64,000 nt of DNA from VAZQ01 sp036557705 (GTDB lineage Bacteria > Pseudomonadota > Alphaproteobacteria > Rhizobiales > Xanthobacteraceae): NCBI GenBank assembly GCA_036557705.1, contig DATBHB010000186.1, forward strand, positions 14,980-78,979, given 5' to 3'. Below, one piece after another: positions 8,830 to 17,432 of this stretch; position 1 is the stretch's first letter; each line of letters starts with the position of its first letter. A model generated the notes under the pieces. The model was not told the DNA's origin. It was given only the letters and a program-made list of their open reading frames with translations, and ran no database searches. A program made the position numbers and the translations under genes.

Positions 8830-9052
8830 GGCGGGTTTGACCCGCCGCCCTCAACAGAGCCGCCGCGCTGCTTCGCTCTAAGTGAATGGTTCGGGATCGC
8901 CCTCATGGTGAGGAGGCGCCCGCCACGTCAGGCGGGCGCCGTCTCGAACCATTAGGGCGGCCCGGCCGTGGCCGCCTCACCGTTCGAGACGCATCTAACG
9001 CTAACAGTCGGCAAATGCCGACTGTTCGATGCTCCTCAGGGTGAGGCGGATA
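8830..9052. repeat. Palindromic intergenic repeat region
   Basis: The 301-bp gap 8814-9114 holds no gene. It has a GGCGGG-TTTGA-CCCGCC hairpin (8830-8846) just after the Bug gene, which could help end its transcript. A larger palindromic block follows (about 8885-9000), with arms AGGAGGCGCCCGCC/GGCGGGCGCCGTCT and the outer motifs TCATGGTGAGG and CTCACC. Last is a perfect 11-bp hairpin with a 2-nt loop (9003-9026, AACAGTCGGCA/TGCCGACTGTT). These resemble the dispersed palindromes common between Bradyrhizobiaceae genes. Confidence 0.7.
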
Positions 9053-9114
9053 GAGGAAATCGTTGCAGCAAAACCGCTTCCATCTGGGCCCAGATCTCGC
9101 TCCTTATCGGATCG

Positions 9115-10170
9115 CTATTTGATGTAGCCGACTTCGCGATAGTATCGCTCGGCCCCGGAGTGCAGCGGCACCGGCGGCAGCTGGGTTACGAGCCGACTGT
9201 CGTAGGTGAACGGCACATGCGTCCAGCGAAAGAGGTCGCGGTTTTCATCGAGCGATTTTGCCACCGTATAGGTGAAGTCGGCAGACAAGTCCTCCTTGGC
9301 GTAAGTCGCCCGTGCCGCTGTACCGACGCTGGGAACCGGGGCGTTCACGCCGCGGAACAGCGCGGTCGGTATGTCAACAAGCTGCCCACCCACTTCCCTC
9401 ACCATGTTCTCGCGCAGGTCCTGCGGCATCGGCAGGAAGCGCATGTCGTTTTTCGCTGTGATCAGATAGTACGGCCGCATTTCCGGCGCGCCGCCGAGAT
9501 AGAGATTGTTCATGATGACGACGTCGAACGCATCCGAGTCTTCCGGCAAGGTGCCGACAAAATGCACGTAGGAACCGCCCCACGATTCCAGTTCCTTCCT
9601 GGTGATGCCATAATATTTCAAAATCGGCATGTTCCCGGTGCTCTCAGTGGTAATGATGCGCACCGGTAAGCGTTTTTCCTTGATCTGCCGCAGATCGGTG
9701 ATGCCGGTCGAAGCCTTCACCATCATCACGGCGTAGTTCGCGACATCAATTCGAGCAATCAGCCGAAGCTCCTTATGCCCGCCGTCTTTCGCATAATCGT
9801 GCGAGCCCTCGTACATCCACTGGACGCTGGAACCCGAGGTGATGCCGAATTCAACCGGGTGATTGGGAGGTGGCGGCGAGCCTTCCGGATCGGTTTGCGG
9901 CGGCTTCATCGTACCGACTACGTAGCGTGGGTTGTTGCCGCGCGAGCAAGTGTAGCAAATTTGCAGGTCGTAACCCTGCGGCTTCAATGCCTGCTTCAAC
10001 ACGTCTGCGATCGCGCCCCAGGGGCACAGTTTGCAGGCTGCTGCCACGACTGGCTTTTTCGCAGCGAGGCCAAGCTCTTGCGCAGCGGACGGACCGGAGC
10101 CGTCAACTGCAAACCACAAGAAAAAAAGGCCGAATACAAATCGAAACGTAGTGCACAAGCGAACGCGCAT
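9115..10170 (-). CDS. TAXI-family TRAP transporter solute-binding protein with two CxxC pairs
   Basis: 351 residues from the ATG at 10170, with CAGGGAG upstream as ribosome-binding site. The signal peptide is residues 1-30. The body shows TAXI hallmarks: ADVLKQALKPQGYDLQI, EFGITSGSSVQWMYEG, LRLIARIDVANYAVMMVKAST, ITDLRQIKEKRLPVRI, and ENMVREVGGQLVDIP. TAXI proteins feed TRAP permeases and bind amino or dicarboxylic acids. Unusually, two CxxC motifs (Cys46/49 in CKLC and Cys72/75 in CYTC) sit where the N-terminal lobe begins. No TRAP membrane subunit is nearby. Confidence 0.85.
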   Translation of the reverse strand: MRVRLCTTFRFVFGLFFLWFAVDGSGPSAAQELGLAAKKPVVAAACKLCPWGAIADVLKQALKPQGYDLQICYTCSRGNNPRYVVGTMKPPQTDPEGSPPPPNHPVEFGITSGSSVQWMYEGSHDYAKDGGHKELRLIARIDVANYAVMMVKASTGITDLRQIKEKRLPVRIITTESTGNMPILKYYGITRKELESWGGSYVHFVGTLPEDSDAFDVVIMNNLYLGGAPEMRPYYLITAKNDMRFLPMPQDLRENMVREVGGQLVDIPTALFRGVNAPVPSVGTAARATYAKEDLSADFTYTVAKSLDENRDLFRWTHVPFTYDSRLVTQLPPVPLHSGAERYYREVGYIK

Positions 10171-10364
10171 CTGAATCTCCCTGTTCGGCGCCTCCCTTGG
10201 TGCGTCTGGAGGGCCCCATTGCGCGACGGAGGGTGCGCCTATACCGCGGCACGCGCAAGCCGACTGAGCTTCGAACTCGGCGGCCGATTGTGTTTTCGTT
10301 ATTTGTGATTTCGACCGTTCTGGTTTGCAGATTGCTAATGATTTGCGGAATATGGTCTCTGGTT

Positions 10365-10610
10365 ATGACGGAGCTCAGAAGGTCGGAGCGACAGCGGGTT
10401 TCAGAAAGCGGGAAAATCATCCTGCTGAACAGCAATTTCGACGTCATTGATTGCACGGTTGCGAACCTCTCCTCGACCGGGGCCTGCCTGGAAGTGCAGA
10501 GCCAAGAGGACATTCCCAACGCGTTCGCTCTTGTCATCGGCGCTGGCAAACCCATCGCCTGCAAGGTCGCATGGCGCCAGGCAACGCGAATTGGGGTCCG
10601 ATTCGCCTGA
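10365..10610 (+). CDS. PilZ-domain protein
   Basis: An 81-residue single-domain protein from the ATG at 10365; a longer in-frame reading upstream looks like intergenic sequence. It begins MTELRRSERQRVSESGKIIL, which contains the RxxxR element of PilZ. The D/NxSxxG element appears as VANLSSTGACLEV. The C-terminal strand CKVAWRQATRIGVRFA is also typical. PilZ domains bind cyclic di-GMP through these two motifs and control motility, adhesion or polysaccharide output. The gene is isolated, so no target can be named. The short length is normal for Rhizobiales stand-alone PilZ proteins. Confidence 0.8.
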   Translation: MTELRRSERQRVSESGKIILLNSNFDVIDCTVANLSSTGACLEVQSQEDIPNAFALVIGAGKPIACKVAWRQATRIGVRFA

Positions 10611-10831
10611 CCGCGTCGGCGGCAAATCGGCCGTAAGCCGGCGATTTCTCGCCGGCGCGCGCTCGTGCTGCACCGCATCCGGGACACACATGCCCTCCCC
10701 GTTCGGCGCTTCGTGCTCATAGAGCGCCGTGATATGCTGCATCCAAAAGTTGGGTTCGCGGACATGGGCATCCCAATCGGCATTGGGCTCATTTTCACGA
10801 ACCGCGAGATGCGTCAGGGAGACTCGTCCTC

Positions 10832-11689
10832 ATGCGAAGCCAATTTGCGACGATTGCCGCTGCACTCGCGTGCCTCTTGTCGAGCGGCAGTGCCCAGACC
10901 GCCAATCATGGAAACTATCCCAACTGGAAGGGCCAGTGGACCGTCATCCTCGTGCCGGGCGTGGGAGGCCAAAACGTAAAGTGCGATCCGACCAAGCCGT
11001 GGGGTTTTGGGCAGCAAGCTCCGCTCACGCCGGAATATCAAAAGGTCCTGGAGGCGAGCATGGCCGATCAGGCCGCCGGCGGCGTGGGCAACTACCCTTC
11101 AGCCTATTGTATGGCGGGCGGCATGCCGCGGATGATGTCTACCGGCCGGTTCGAATATGTGATCACGCCGGAAACGACCTACATTCTGGTGGACGGCGAT
11201 GTGGATCACACGCGCCGAATCTTCACCGACGGACGTCCTTGGCCTGCGAGCGTCGAGCCGACTTATGCGGGTTACTCCATCGGAAGGTGGATCGACCGAG
11301 ATGGAGACGGCAGTTACGATGTGCTCGAGGTCGAGACACGCAATTTCAAGGGCCCGCGTGCCTACGACGGAACCGGCCTGCCGCTGCATTTCGATAACCA
11401 ATCGATATTCAAGGAGAGATTCTATCTCGATACCGCCAATCCGAACGTCCTTCACAACACGATCACGGTTATCGACCATGCCTTGACGCGCCCGTGGACC
11501 GTCGACAAGACATATCGCCGCAATCCCAATCCGCGGCCGAGCTGGCGCGAGCAAATCTGCGCAGAAGGCAACGTCAACATCGTGATCGGCAAGGAGAACT
11601 ATTTTCTCAGCGCCGACGGCTTTCTGATGCCCGCCAGGAAGGATCAGCCGCCCCCCGATTCAAGATATTTCAAACAAACTCACAGGTGA
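10832..11689 (+). CDS. Exported protein of unknown function, paired with hydrolase
   Basis: 285 residues with a signal peptide (1-20). It contains PNWKGQWTVILVPGVGG, then CMAGGMPRMMSTGRFEYVITPETTYIL. A DRDGDGSYDVLEVETRNFKGPRAYD stretch resembles a calcium-binding loop followed by a strand. It closes with TRPWTVDKTYRRN and WREQICAEGN. The same order of motifs (W-x-L-V-V-x-T, GxP, ERY, TxPxxxxxxYRR, WxExxC) appears in the protein at 42387-43283, so the two are distant relatives. The stop overlaps the next start (TGATG), so it is translationally coupled to the hydrolase. Function unknown; a role beside the hydrolase in handling an exported or environmental substrate is inferred. Confidence 0.75.
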   Translation: MRSQFATIAAALACLLSSGSAQTANHGNYPNWKGQWTVILVPGVGGQNVKCDPTKPWGFGQQAPLTPEYQKVLEASMADQAAGGVGNYPSAYCMAGGMPRMMSTGRFEYVITPETTYILVDGDVDHTRRIFTDGRPWPASVEPTYAGYSIGRWIDRDGDGSYDVLEVETRNFKGPRAYDGTGLPLHFDNQSIFKERFYLDTANPNVLHNTITVIDHALTRPWTVDKTYRRNPNPRPSWREQICAEGNVNIVIGKENYFLSADGFLMPARKDQPPPDSRYFKQTHR

Positions 11690-12957
11690 TGGCGCCATCG
11701 CCGTCCAGGACATGGAGCAAGCCAATGCAGAGCGCCTCTTGCAATTTCCTGTCGATCATCCCCCGCTTCCTCGAACCGATCGGACGCTTTAGCGCGGCGT
11801 CTCTCATCCTCGCCTGCGCCGGAGCGATGCTCACGTCCGCGCATGCAGACGGCGTCGGACCGTTGTCGATCGCCAAGACCGGTCATTTCTTCGTCGGCGG
11901 CAAATATGTTGACACCAAAGACGGCCCGGTGCTCGCTGGCCAAGCCTATGTCGAATACTACATCCCGACTAGCCAAACGCATCCATATCCGATCGTGATG
12001 ATCGAGGGCTGCTGCCTCGCGGGTGCAGGCTACATGGGCACGCCCGATGGCCGCGACGGCTGGGGCCAGTATTTCCTCTCCAAGGGCTATGCCGTCTACA
12101 TCATGGACCAGGTCGGCCGCGGCCGCTCGCCCTATGTCGAGGCGGTCTATGGGCCGAAGTCGATGCGATCGCCGAAATCGGTCGAGCGCGATTTCATCGC
12201 CTATGAGAAATACAATCTTTACCCGCAGGCCGAATTGCACACGCAGTGGCCGGGCAGCGGCACGGTTGGCGACCCGATCTTCGATCAGTTTATGGCGGAG
12301 ACGCTGCCGATGATCGGGAATGCCAGGGTCCGCGAGGCGGTCAACCGCGATGCCATGATCGCATTGCTCGACCGGATCGGCCCTGCGATCCTGATGCCGC
12401 ATTCCCAGTCCGCCCCTCCGGCGTGGCTTGTGGCCGATGCCCGGCCGCAACTTGTCAAGGCACTGCTCATGGTCGAGGCGGGCACCTCGTCATTTTACGA
12501 GGTGAAACTTGTCGGTCCGCCGCGCTGGTTCGAGGACGGCCCTTTGACCAAGCCGTTCGGCATAACCTATGCGCCCATTACCTACGATCCCCCTGTGAAA
12601 GGGGTCGAGGATTTCGGCCTCGTGCAGCAGGAGAAGCCCGACACGCCCGACCTTGCCCGCTGCTGGCGGCAGAAGGAACCGGCGCACAAGCTGATCAATC
12701 TAAAGAATATCCCGACGCTGCAGATGTCCGCCGAGGCCTCCTTCGGCGCGCCGACTGCCCATTGCAACGCCGCCTTCCTCAAATCGGCCGGCGTGCCGGT
12801 CGACTTCATCCGGCTTGCCGATATCGGCATTCACGGCAACGGTCATTTCCTGATGCTGGAGAAGAATAATCTCGAAATCGCCGGCTTCATCGCCGATTGG
12901 CTCGACAGGCATGCGGCGCCCACCGAAAAGGCTGGGAGCGAGAGAACGGCGCGCTAA
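11689..12957 (+). CDS. Exported alpha/beta-hydrolase (esterase-like)
   Basis: 422 residues from the ATG at 11689, which overlaps the TGA of the preceding gene. An export segment spans about residues 34-53. The fold is indicated by PYPIVMIEGCCLAGAGYMGT (oxyanion region), GWGQYFLSKGYAVYIMDQVGRGRS, the nucleophile elbow MPHSQSAPPAWLVAD with Ser near 239, and a terminal IGIHGNGHFLMLEKNN supplying the catalytic His. The elbow is H-S-Q-S rather than the usual GxSxG, as in related Rhizobiales esterases. Substrate unknown. Its four last bases overlap those of a small convergent gene. Confidence 0.82.
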   Translation: MAPSPSRTWSKPMQSASCNFLSIIPRFLEPIGRFSAASLILACAGAMLTSAHADGVGPLSIAKTGHFFVGGKYVDTKDGPVLAGQAYVEYYIPTSQTHPYPIVMIEGCCLAGAGYMGTPDGRDGWGQYFLSKGYAVYIMDQVGRGRSPYVEAVYGPKSMRSPKSVERDFIAYEKYNLYPQAELHTQWPGSGTVGDPIFDQFMAETLPMIGNARVREAVNRDAMIALLDRIGPAILMPHSQSAPPAWLVADARPQLVKALLMVEAGTSSFYEVKLVGPPRWFEDGPLTKPFGITYAPITYDPPVKGVEDFGLVQQEKPDTPDLARCWRQKEPAHKLINLKNIPTLQMSAEASFGAPTAHCNAAFLKSAGVPVDFIRLADIGIHGNGHFLMLEKNNLEIAGFIADWLDRHAAPTEKAGSERTAR

Positions 12958-13112
12958 AAGCTGACCGCCTGCAAGACAAAGATAACACCGAATAGAAGGG
13001 CTGTGCTCAACGCCACAATCCGGGCGGCTTGCCGGCCATCTTGGACCGGGCTCATGGCGGGCCTTCGCGCATCACCGCCCTGGTCAATGGAAACCTCGGT
13101 CGTCGAGAGCAT
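12954..13112 (-). CDS. Small single-span membrane protein (52 residues)
   Basis: A short frame starts at the ATG at 13112 behind an excellent ribosome-binding site (AGGAGG, 6 nt spacing). It encodes a charged N-terminal half (MLSTTEVSIDQGGDARRPAM) and one membrane segment at about residues 31-51 (VALSTALLFGVIFVLQAVSF), which ends the protein. The TAG stop overlaps the TAA of the convergent hydrolase. No family is recognised. The strong ribosome-binding site and terminal membrane helix make it a credible small membrane protein, but composition alone cannot prove translation. Confidence 0.5.
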   Translation of the reverse strand: MLSTTEVSIDQGGDARRPAMSPVQDGRQAARIVALSTALLFGVIFVLQAVSF

Positions 13113-13374
13113 GGCCGCCTCCTGTCTGAACGGGTGAATGGGGGAACCCACCTCTGCTGTCTTAGTCGCAGAAAGCACCCGAACGGTTCAGTTTCCGTAA
13201 ACGCCCATTGCAGCTGCGCGCGACGTTCGAAAACGACACTGGTCCAGGCAAAAAGCGCGCTCGACAGCGCGCCGAGCGCGCGCTGTCGACGCAAAGAGCC
13301 GGGACTGGCGGCCGGCACCGGCTCGACGCACGTGACAAGTTTGATAGAGTGCCTCGATCAAAAGGGAGGAAAAC

Positions 13375-13869
13375 ATGCGTGTCAGACACTGCCTTATCCC
13401 GTTCGCGGCGATGGCCGCCATTGGATTTGCGGCGCCGGCCTCTGCGCAGGCGATGGTTCGCGAGCAGAAGGTCATTACCAGCGCCGGCGCCCGTGCAATG
13501 GTGGAGGCCTGCACGGCTTGGGCTGAGCGCAATCACCAGATTCTCGCGATGACGGTATTGGATTGGGCGGGCAATCAACTCGAATCTCATGCCATGGAAG
13601 GAGCCGCCGCCAATTCCATCGATACTGCGCTATTGAAGGCCAAATCGGCGCTGCGCTGGCGCCGGCCAACTTCGGAAATGAACAAGATCGTGCGCTCCGG
13701 CCAAAATCTGGCGCCCACCTTCATGCACGATTTTCCGCAACCAGGCGCTTTGCCCATCAAGATCGATGGCGAGATGATCGGCGCGATGGGCGTTTCCGGC
13801 GCGGACGGGGAAAAATGCGCCCAGGCCGCCATTGACGCGGTATTCAAGACAAGAAGCCCCGCGCCATAG
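13375..13869 (+). CDS. Exported GlcG/HbpS-family (DUF336) protein
   Basis: 164 residues from the ATG at 13375 with GGGAGGA upstream. The signal peptide (1-25, ending PASAQA) precedes a GlcG/HbpS domain: ITSAGARAMVEACTAWAERN, MTVLDWAGNQLESHAMEGA, DTALLKAKSALRWRRPT, then GALPIKIDGEMIGAMGVSGADGEKCAQAAIDAV. Family members bind heme or small ligands and often sit with glycolate or diol utilisation genes. An exported copy suggests a periplasmic binding role. The gene stands alone; a convergent cupin gene follows after a hairpin-rich spacer. Confidence 0.85.
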   Translation: MRVRHCLIPFAAMAAIGFAAPASAQAMVREQKVITSAGARAMVEACTAWAERNHQILAMTVLDWAGNQLESHAMEGAAANSIDTALLKAKSALRWRRPTSEMNKIVRSGQNLAPTFMHDFPQPGALPIKIDGEMIGAMGVSGADGEKCAQAAIDAVFKTRSPAP

Positions 13870-13918
13870 GAGCGGCGACCGCTGTGATTAACCCGTGGCA
13901 GCGCCGCGCACTCGGTGC

Positions 13919-14063
13919 GCTCCATCCCCCATCACCGCGTTTACGCGCGTCTTCGACGCGCTATGGGGAAGAGCGTCGGGGTAAGGGTTCGGCCCGATCG
14001 AAAGTGTCGAACCCTCTCACTCGCCCGCGCTGAAGCGCGGGCGACCTCTCCCTTCGGGAGAGG
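13919..14063. repeat. Hairpin-rich intergenic repeat
   Basis: This holds consecutive inverted repeats: a GTTTACGCGCGTCTTCGACG block shared with copies near 16363 and 59409; GGGTTCG...CGAACCC; CGCCCGCGCT-GAAG-CGCGGGCG; and CCTCTCCC-TTC-GGGAGAGG. The mixture of modules also present elsewhere suggests a mosaic of dispersed palindromic elements between two convergent genes. Confidence 0.65.
14045..14063 (-). terminator. Hairpin at the 3' end of the cupin gene
   Basis: CCTCTCCC-TTC-GGGAGAGG forms an 8-bp GC-rich stem directly after the cupin stop codon on the minus strand. There is no run of T on the downstream side, so termination is only suggested by position; it may simply be a repeat unit. 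Confidence 0.35.
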
Positions 14064-14453
14064 TTACGCGAGTGATGAGGCTTGCGTGTGGATCGCGAGA
14101 GCGTTTTTCAGGACAGCCGTAGGCTTGAGGAAGAATACGATCATCGCGCAGCCCTTGGGCGCTGTCGGCGAGTGGCGGCTGCCCTTGGCACGGATGACAA
14201 AATTGCCTGCGGTACACTCTCCTTCGTCATCGAGCAGCGAACCTTCGAGCACGTAGGTCTGCTCCAGATCCTCGTGGGTGTGCGCGGGAATGCGCGCGCC
14301 GGGGTCGAGCTTTGACACAATGGTCAACAGGTCGGTGACTGGATCGTAGTAAATCACCTTGGACTTATGCCCCGGTCCGTTCTCGATCCACGGGACCGAA
14401 TCGGTGTCAATGAAGCGTGACGCAAGCGCACCGAGCGCTGATTCTGCGGCCAT
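14064..14453 (-). CDS. Cupin-domain protein (ChrR-like)
   Basis: 129 residues from the ATG at 14453, with GGAGGAAACC as ribosome-binding site. It is a single small beta-barrel. Cupin motif 1 reads PGARIPAHTHEDLEQTYVLEG, with three metal ligands (His, His, Glu). Motif 2 reads GNFVIRAKGSRHSPTAPKGC, with the fourth ligand His. It resembles the C-terminal domain of ChrR, the zinc anti-sigma factor, and stand-alone cupins of unknown substrate. No sigma factor gene is adjacent, so an enzymatic or sensor role remains open. Confidence 0.82.
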   Translation of the reverse strand: MAAESALGALASRFIDTDSVPWIENGPGHKSKVIYYDPVTDLLTIVSKLDPGARIPAHTHEDLEQTYVLEGSLLDDEGECTAGNFVIRAKGSRHSPTAPKGCAMIVFFLKPTAVLKNALAIHTQASSLA

Positions 14454-14565
14454 GGTTTCCTCCTCCGGTTACGAGCATTTGCTATAATCTTTACTACGCG
14501 AGAACGATACCCGGGCCAACTACAGCACCCGCTTCGCTTGCTCATCCGGGCTCGAAGCAGTCAAG

Positions 14566-16068
14566 TTATTGAAACGCGAATGCGTAAAGGCGGCCGTCGG
14601 CAGCGACGAACAGCCGGTTCTCGGCGGCGATCAAAGTCTGGAAATGCCGCAACCCCGCCATTGCGTCAGCGCTCTGGCCGCCCGTGAACAGCGGTTCGCC
14701 GGTGTCGCCCCGGAATCCATGGAGCCGCCCATCTCCTTCGGCGCCGACCATCCACACGATCGGGTCCGAACGGCCGTCGGTGGTGGTCACGATTGGCGAC
14801 CCGGCTCCGCGGAGCGCTCCGCACCAGGCGGTGCTCATGGCCGGCGGGGAGCCCGACGTGATCTTGAGCACGGTGAGCTCATGGCCGCGCGTGCCCTCTG
14901 GGCAGCGCGTGCCCGGTCCCTGGAAGGCGACGAAAGTCTGCTCGCCCACCGAATAGGCTGCAGGCGCTGTGCGGATCGGCGCCGAGGAAACAGTTTCAGA
15001 AACGAGGCTTCCGCCGATCCCGCCGAGGTCGCTGCGGTTGAGAAGATAAGCCTTCCCGTCCTTGCCCAACGCAAGGATCAGCGCTTGCGTCCCGCCTGCA
15101 GCCGGCAGATCGAGGGGAAGCGGATTGCTGCCCCCGAGATCGAGATCGCGCCGGTCGAGCGCTCGCCAATCCCTCGGCGCAAAATAATCGCGTCGGCCGC
15201 TGGACCGGTGCAAATCGGGGGACAGCCGGAAAACCCCTTCGCCGTCACTCCAGGTCGAGGCGCCGAAGGTATTGCCTGTCGCTACGAACAGCGAGCCGGC
15301 GCTGCTGCTGATACCTCCGGGCGCCCAAATGCCGCCACCGCGTGCGCGCGTCGACCAGCTTTTGACGTTGCGTGGATCCGCAATCGATACCCCCATCACC
15401 CAACCATGATAATTCCCGCAATCCCCGAAATGTCCACCGAAGGGCACATAAACTGTGCCGTCGAGAATCGCGAGCGCACCGCGCTCGTTCTGGTCGCGGG
15501 CATTGAAAAATTGCCCCTCGGTGCGCAGCGCATCGGTGACGTCAATCGGCCAGCCGCGCGCAGGCGTGCCGTCCTTGAGCGAGAGGGCAAACAGCCGGTG
15601 ACGGGGACCCGAAAACTCGTTCACGGCAGCGTCCAGAAAAATCAATCCGGCTGATGGGTCGATCGCAGGAGTGCCGGTTATTCCAAGCGGGTTGATGTTG
15701 CCGCAGCCAAGCGACGAACGCGGAACCGGCGTGCCGACACCACGGCGCCAGATCTCCTGTCCACTCTTTGCATCGAGCGCGTGAATCGTGTTGTCCTCGG
15801 TGGCCACCAACAGCATTCCGGCGCCGGAACCCGCCGGGCGCCAATAGAGCGGCTGCGCGTAGACGTGACCCGAAAATCGCGCGTGAAAGCTTTGGTCGAG
15901 GTGCATGGAACGCGCGCGTTCCCAGGTGAGCCCCGGAACGGTGAAATTTCCGCTGCGGCCGGGATCGCCATGATAGGTGAGCACGGATTCCTGCTGAGAC
16001 TGTGCGGCAGACGGTACCCAAGTCGCCATAAGGGCGGTCAGAAGCCCTGCTACAATGTCTCGACCCAT
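14566..16068 (-). CDS. Exported PQQ-type beta-propeller protein
   Basis: About 500 residues from the ATG at 16068 (MGRDIVAGLLTALMATW), which gives a signal peptide ending PSAAQS; an in-frame start at 16149 would put 27 polar residues ahead of it. Repeated W-motif blades are visible: LLVATEDNTIHALDAKSGQEIWRRG, LALGKDGKAYLLNRSDLGG, MVGAEGDGRLHGFRGDTGEPLF, and LFVAADGRLYAFAFQ at the end. This is the eight-bladed PQQ-like propeller pattern, but the calcium and catalytic Asp of true quinoprotein dehydrogenases could not be located. It may be structural or a non-enzymatic binding protein. Confidence 0.8.
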   Translation of the reverse strand: MGRDIVAGLLTALMATWVPSAAQSQQESVLTYHGDPGRSGNFTVPGLTWERARSMHLDQSFHARFSGHVYAQPLYWRPAGSGAGMLLVATEDNTIHALDAKSGQEIWRRGVGTPVPRSSLGCGNINPLGITGTPAIDPSAGLIFLDAAVNEFSGPRHRLFALSLKDGTPARGWPIDVTDALRTEGQFFNARDQNERGALAILDGTVYVPFGGHFGDCGNYHGWVMGVSIADPRNVKSWSTRARGGGIWAPGGISSSAGSLFVATGNTFGASTWSDGEGVFRLSPDLHRSSGRRDYFAPRDWRALDRRDLDLGGSNPLPLDLPAAGGTQALILALGKDGKAYLLNRSDLGGIGGSLVSETVSSAPIRTAPAAYSVGEQTFVAFQGPGTRCPEGTRGHELTVLKITSGSPPAMSTAWCGALRGAGSPIVTTTDGRSDPIVWMVGAEGDGRLHGFRGDTGEPLFTGGQSADAMAGLRHFQTLIAAENRLFVAADGRLYAFAFQ

Positions 16069-16262
16069 CGGCTCACTCGCTGATTTGTTGCAAACACCAT
16101 CGCTCCAGGACTGGTCAGAGATGCCGTTCAAACAGTTCTGTGCGATCAACGTTCCCAGTCCGCCCTCATGGCGAAGAGACGCGCGCGCTCATCCGCGTGC
16201 GCAATCCGGGCGTTTGCGCCCGTCTTGTCGACGGGCTACGGCACGCGCTGAAGCACCCTCAC

Positions 16263-16446
16263 CTAGCATTACTGCGTCAGAAACGTCGTAGGGTGGGCAA
16301 CGGCGCCTTCTCCGATGCCGACCGCGTGGGCAAAATCGCGCCGGGCGCCCATAGCGCGTCGAAGACGCGCGTAAACGCGCTGATGGCCCATGCTGTCAGG
16401 CCGTGCCACGCGATTTTGCCCACCCTACGAAGGCTATGACGCAGTA
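16263..16446. repeat. Dispersed palindromic repeat, copy 1 (inverted copy at 59336-59521)
   Basis: The 381-bp gap 16069-16449 has no gene. About 184 bp of it forms a near-identical inverted copy of 59336-59521. Shared blocks include TACTGCGTCAGAAACGTCGT, GTAGGGTGGGCAACGGCGCC, GACCGCGTGGGCAAAATCGC, a CATAGCGCGTCGAAGACGCG core, and CGATTTTGCCCACCCTACGA. The ends (GTAGGGTGGGC / GCCCACCCTAC) are inverted repeats. Shorter relatives lie at about 38930-39046 and 39834-39992. No coding capacity is seen, so it is likely a non-autonomous palindromic element. Confidence 0.8.
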
Positions 16447-16449
16447 AGA

Positions 16450-17214
16450 CTAGTGCAACAGCGTGAGCAGCCTGTTCCAGCGCAGCGAGGTCGGCCAGCG
16501 CCACACCTCCCAGGCGGATGCGCCGCCACTCACCGAGAAGAAAATGATTTGAGCCTTACCGATCAGGGTGTCGAAATCCACATAGCTTACGTCGGGAAAC
16601 CGACTGTCTTCGGAGTTTTCGCGATTATCCCCCATCATAAAAAAATGACCGGGAGGAACCGTATAGACGTCGGTATCGTCGGGGAAGCCAGGCCGCAGCG
16701 CGCATTGCAGGGTGTTGTAGGACACTCCGTTCGGGAGCGTTTCATGCCACTGTTCCACCCGAACAGGCGGCGCGCCGGGCGGCGAAGGCCCGCACGGATC
16801 GCGCCCGACGAAATCTGCGACACGCTGCCGCTGGACCGGCGTGCCGTTGATTGAAACGACCCCGCCTTTGAGCTGGATGTGGTCGCCCGGAAGGCCGATC
16901 AGCCGCTTGATGAAATCGTCTGGTCCATGACGGAACACGATGATATCGCCCCGACTCGGCTCCCGACCCCAGATGCGGCCGGAAAACAATGGCGGCGAGA
17001 ACGGAAAGGAGTAGCGGCTATAGCCATAGCTGAATTTCGAAACGAATAAATAGTCGCCCACGAGAAGCGTCGGCTCCATGGAAGCCGACGGGATATTGAA
17101 CGGCTGGAACAGGAAGCTGCGAATGGCAAGCGCGATCACGAGGGCCTCGAGAATCGTGACCACCGTTTCCGAAAACCGGCGCTCCGTGGTTCGTTCCTCA
17201 ATCCGCGAACTCAT
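16450..17214 (-). CDS. lepB: Signal peptidase I
   Basis: 254 residues from the ATG at 17214 (MSSRIEERTTERRF); other ATGs at 17223 and 17244 are in frame. The chosen start matches the short cytosolic N-terminus of rhizobial LepB and has AAGG about 9-12 nt upstream. One N-terminal membrane anchor (VTILEALVIALAIRSFLF) is followed by box B FNIPSASMEPTLLVGD, with the catalytic Ser. Box D RGDIIVFRHGPDDFIKRLIGLPGD carries the general-base Lys, and box E is FFMMGDNRENSEDSR. The enzyme removes signal peptides from exported proteins at the periplasmic face. It is not next to rnc/era as is common, so it may be a second copy. Confidence 0.93.
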   Translation of the reverse strand: MSSRIEERTTERRFSETVVTILEALVIALAIRSFLFQPFNIPSASMEPTLLVGDYLFVSKFSYGYSRYSFPFSPPLFSGRIWGREPSRGDIIVFRHGPDDFIKRLIGLPGDHIQLKGGVVSINGTPVQRQRVADFVGRDPCGPSPPGAPPVRVEQWHETLPNGVSYNTLQCALRPGFPDDTDVYTVPPGHFFMMGDNRENSEDSRFPDVSYVDFDTLIGKAQIIFFSVSGGASAWEVWRWPTSLRWNRLLTLLH

Positions 17215-17432
17215 CAGTTCCATCCTTTGTCTCAGCCCCGACATAATGGCCGGGACGTAGGCGAATTCCGATCCCGGGTCGAGCTTCGCCCTAACCGCGC
17301 GGACGAAAAGACGCATTTTCCCCAGCGGGTTACGAGCCTTGCGAAATTTTAATTCGGCAGCGGGCCCACACTCCGCTAGATTCGGGCGTTGATCAATACT
17401 GCATTCAGCGTGCCTCCGCGAGGGTGGCTCCG

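Noticed and set aside
14566..16068. PQQ-dependent alcohol dehydrogenase
   Set aside because: The propeller pattern is clear, but no calcium/PQQ-binding residues, vicinal cysteine pair or catalytic Asp in the usual context could be found.
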